This document shows positions 63,562 to 64,000 of a stretch of 64,000 nucleotides of DNA, in pieces. Where the stretch lies: contig NZ_CP012401.1 of NCBI RefSeq assembly GCF_001305595.1, positions 2,367,001 to 2,431,000 on the forward strand, read 5' to 3'. This stretch comes from Azospirillum thiophilum (GTDB lineage: Bacteria; Pseudomonadota; Alphaproteobacteria; Azospirillales; Azospirillaceae). The notes below the pieces were generated by a model, which was not told the DNA's origin, searched no databases, and saw only the letters and a program-made list of their open reading frames with translations. Position 1 is the first letter of the stretch; the number at the start of each line of letters is the position of its first letter. The translations under genes and the position numbers were made by a program.

Positions 63562-64000
63562 ATGTCGTTCACCGTGGTCCTCGTCGGTCGGCCGAATGTC
63601 GGCAAATCGACCCTCTTCAACCGTCTGGCCGGCAAGAAGCTGGCCCTGGTGGACGATACGCCGGGCGTCACCCGTGACTGGCGCTCGGCCCCGGCCCATG
63701 TCGGCGGCCTGTCCTTCACCGTCGTCGACACCGCCGGGCTGGAGGACGTGACCGACGACAGCCTGGAGGCGCGGATGCGCCGCCAGACCGAGCAGGCGCT
63801 GGCCCGCGCCGACGTCGCTCTGTTCATCATCGACGCGCGCGCCGGCATCACGCCGCTCGACCGCCATTTCGCCAACCTGCTGCGCCGGGGCAAGACCCCG
63901 GTCCTGCTGGTCGCCAACAAGACCGAGGGCAAGGCCGGCCAGCCCGGCATGTTCGAGGCCTACGAGCTGGGCCTGGGCGACCCGATCCCGCTGTCGGCCG
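63562..64000 (+). CDS. der: Ribosome-assembly GTPase Der (3' truncated by window)
   Basis: The first 146 residues are visible. G1 GRPNVGKST at residues 9-17, G2/G3 TPGVTRDW and VDTAGLE, and NKTEG as a G4. EngA/Der has two tandem GTPase domains, of which only the first is seen. Follows bamB by 41 bp as in many proteobacteria. Confidence 0.95.
   Translation, partial: MSFTVVLVGRPNVGKSTLFNRLAGKKLALVDDTPGVTRDWRSAPAHVGGLSFTVVDTAGLEDVTDDSLEARMRRQTEQALARADVALFIIDARAGITPLDRHFANLLRRGKTPVLLVANKTEGKAGQPGMFEAYELGLGDPIPLSA

Overview
This 64 kb window looks like chromosomal DNA of a high-GC alphaproteobacterium, most likely Azospirillum or a close Rhodospirillales relative. The basis is strong G/C at codon third positions, a dense set of sensory proteins, a phasin, and alphaproteobacterial small families (DUF1192, DUF4169, DUF2189 and the DUF1013/TrcR regulator), plus a fused indolepyruvate:ferredoxin oxidoreductase. 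The genus is inferred from gene content only. I saw no rRNA, tRNA, CRISPR array, transposase or phage gene.

Layout. 1-1588: partner-switching signalling (SpoIIE-type phosphatase, STAS antagonist, single-domain response regulator). 1902-3284: low-complexity BON protein. 3473-8479: TetR / membrane-fusion / RND efflux operon. 9183-16930: sensory block of a PAS histidine kinase, a KaiC-like ATPase overlapping a hybrid histidine kinase by 4 bp, and a chemoreceptor. 17589-21134: indolepyruvate oxidoreductase. 21406-27758: response regulator, two glycosyltransferase-like proteins, a degenerate CDF-like membrane protein, a lytic transglycosylase and a GNAT acetyltransferase. 27842-33677: small orphans, fumC, an RHH protein, DUF599 and an EAL protein. 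33989-38512: purE-purK, truncated haemoglobin, YdcH-like protein, phosphofructokinase and a TIGR02444 protein. 38545-46627: periplasmic protein, TPR-glycosyltransferase, carbonic anhydrase, ubiX, TrcR, quinone oxidoreductase, DUF1192, DUF2189 and DUF4169. 46942-52345: AsmA, UbiK-like, YbjN and proC. 52517-54171: a visibly lower-GC island with an orphan and a small RTX protein. 54217-56626: YbaK, TetR-like protein, phasin and CsaA. 56772-61128: Cache chemoreceptor with a PilZ tail and two divergent LuxR-type regulators 1 kb apart. 61472-64000: YfgM-BamB-Der, the conserved outer-membrane-assembly/ribosome-biogenesis synteny, with der cut by the window end.

The themes are environmental sensing (partner switching, KaiC-kinase, chemotaxis, c-di-GMP) set among housekeeping genes for purine, proline, TCA, glycolysis and ubiquinone metabolism.

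The most unusual signal is at the DNA level. Short tandem duplications of 12-16 nt (or 29 nt) recur through the gaps, and at least seven lie on or directly beside a stop codon. Several have a unit of 14 or 29 nt (both 2 modulo 3), which places extra stop codons in other frames. Other points worth attention are a three-way-junction fold in front of the DUF599 gene, a 150 bp palindrome-rich MITE/REP-like block between ubiX and trcR, a KaiC homologue with Thr-Tyr at the expected phosphosite, and a pentapeptide repeat at the N-terminus of a histidine kinase.
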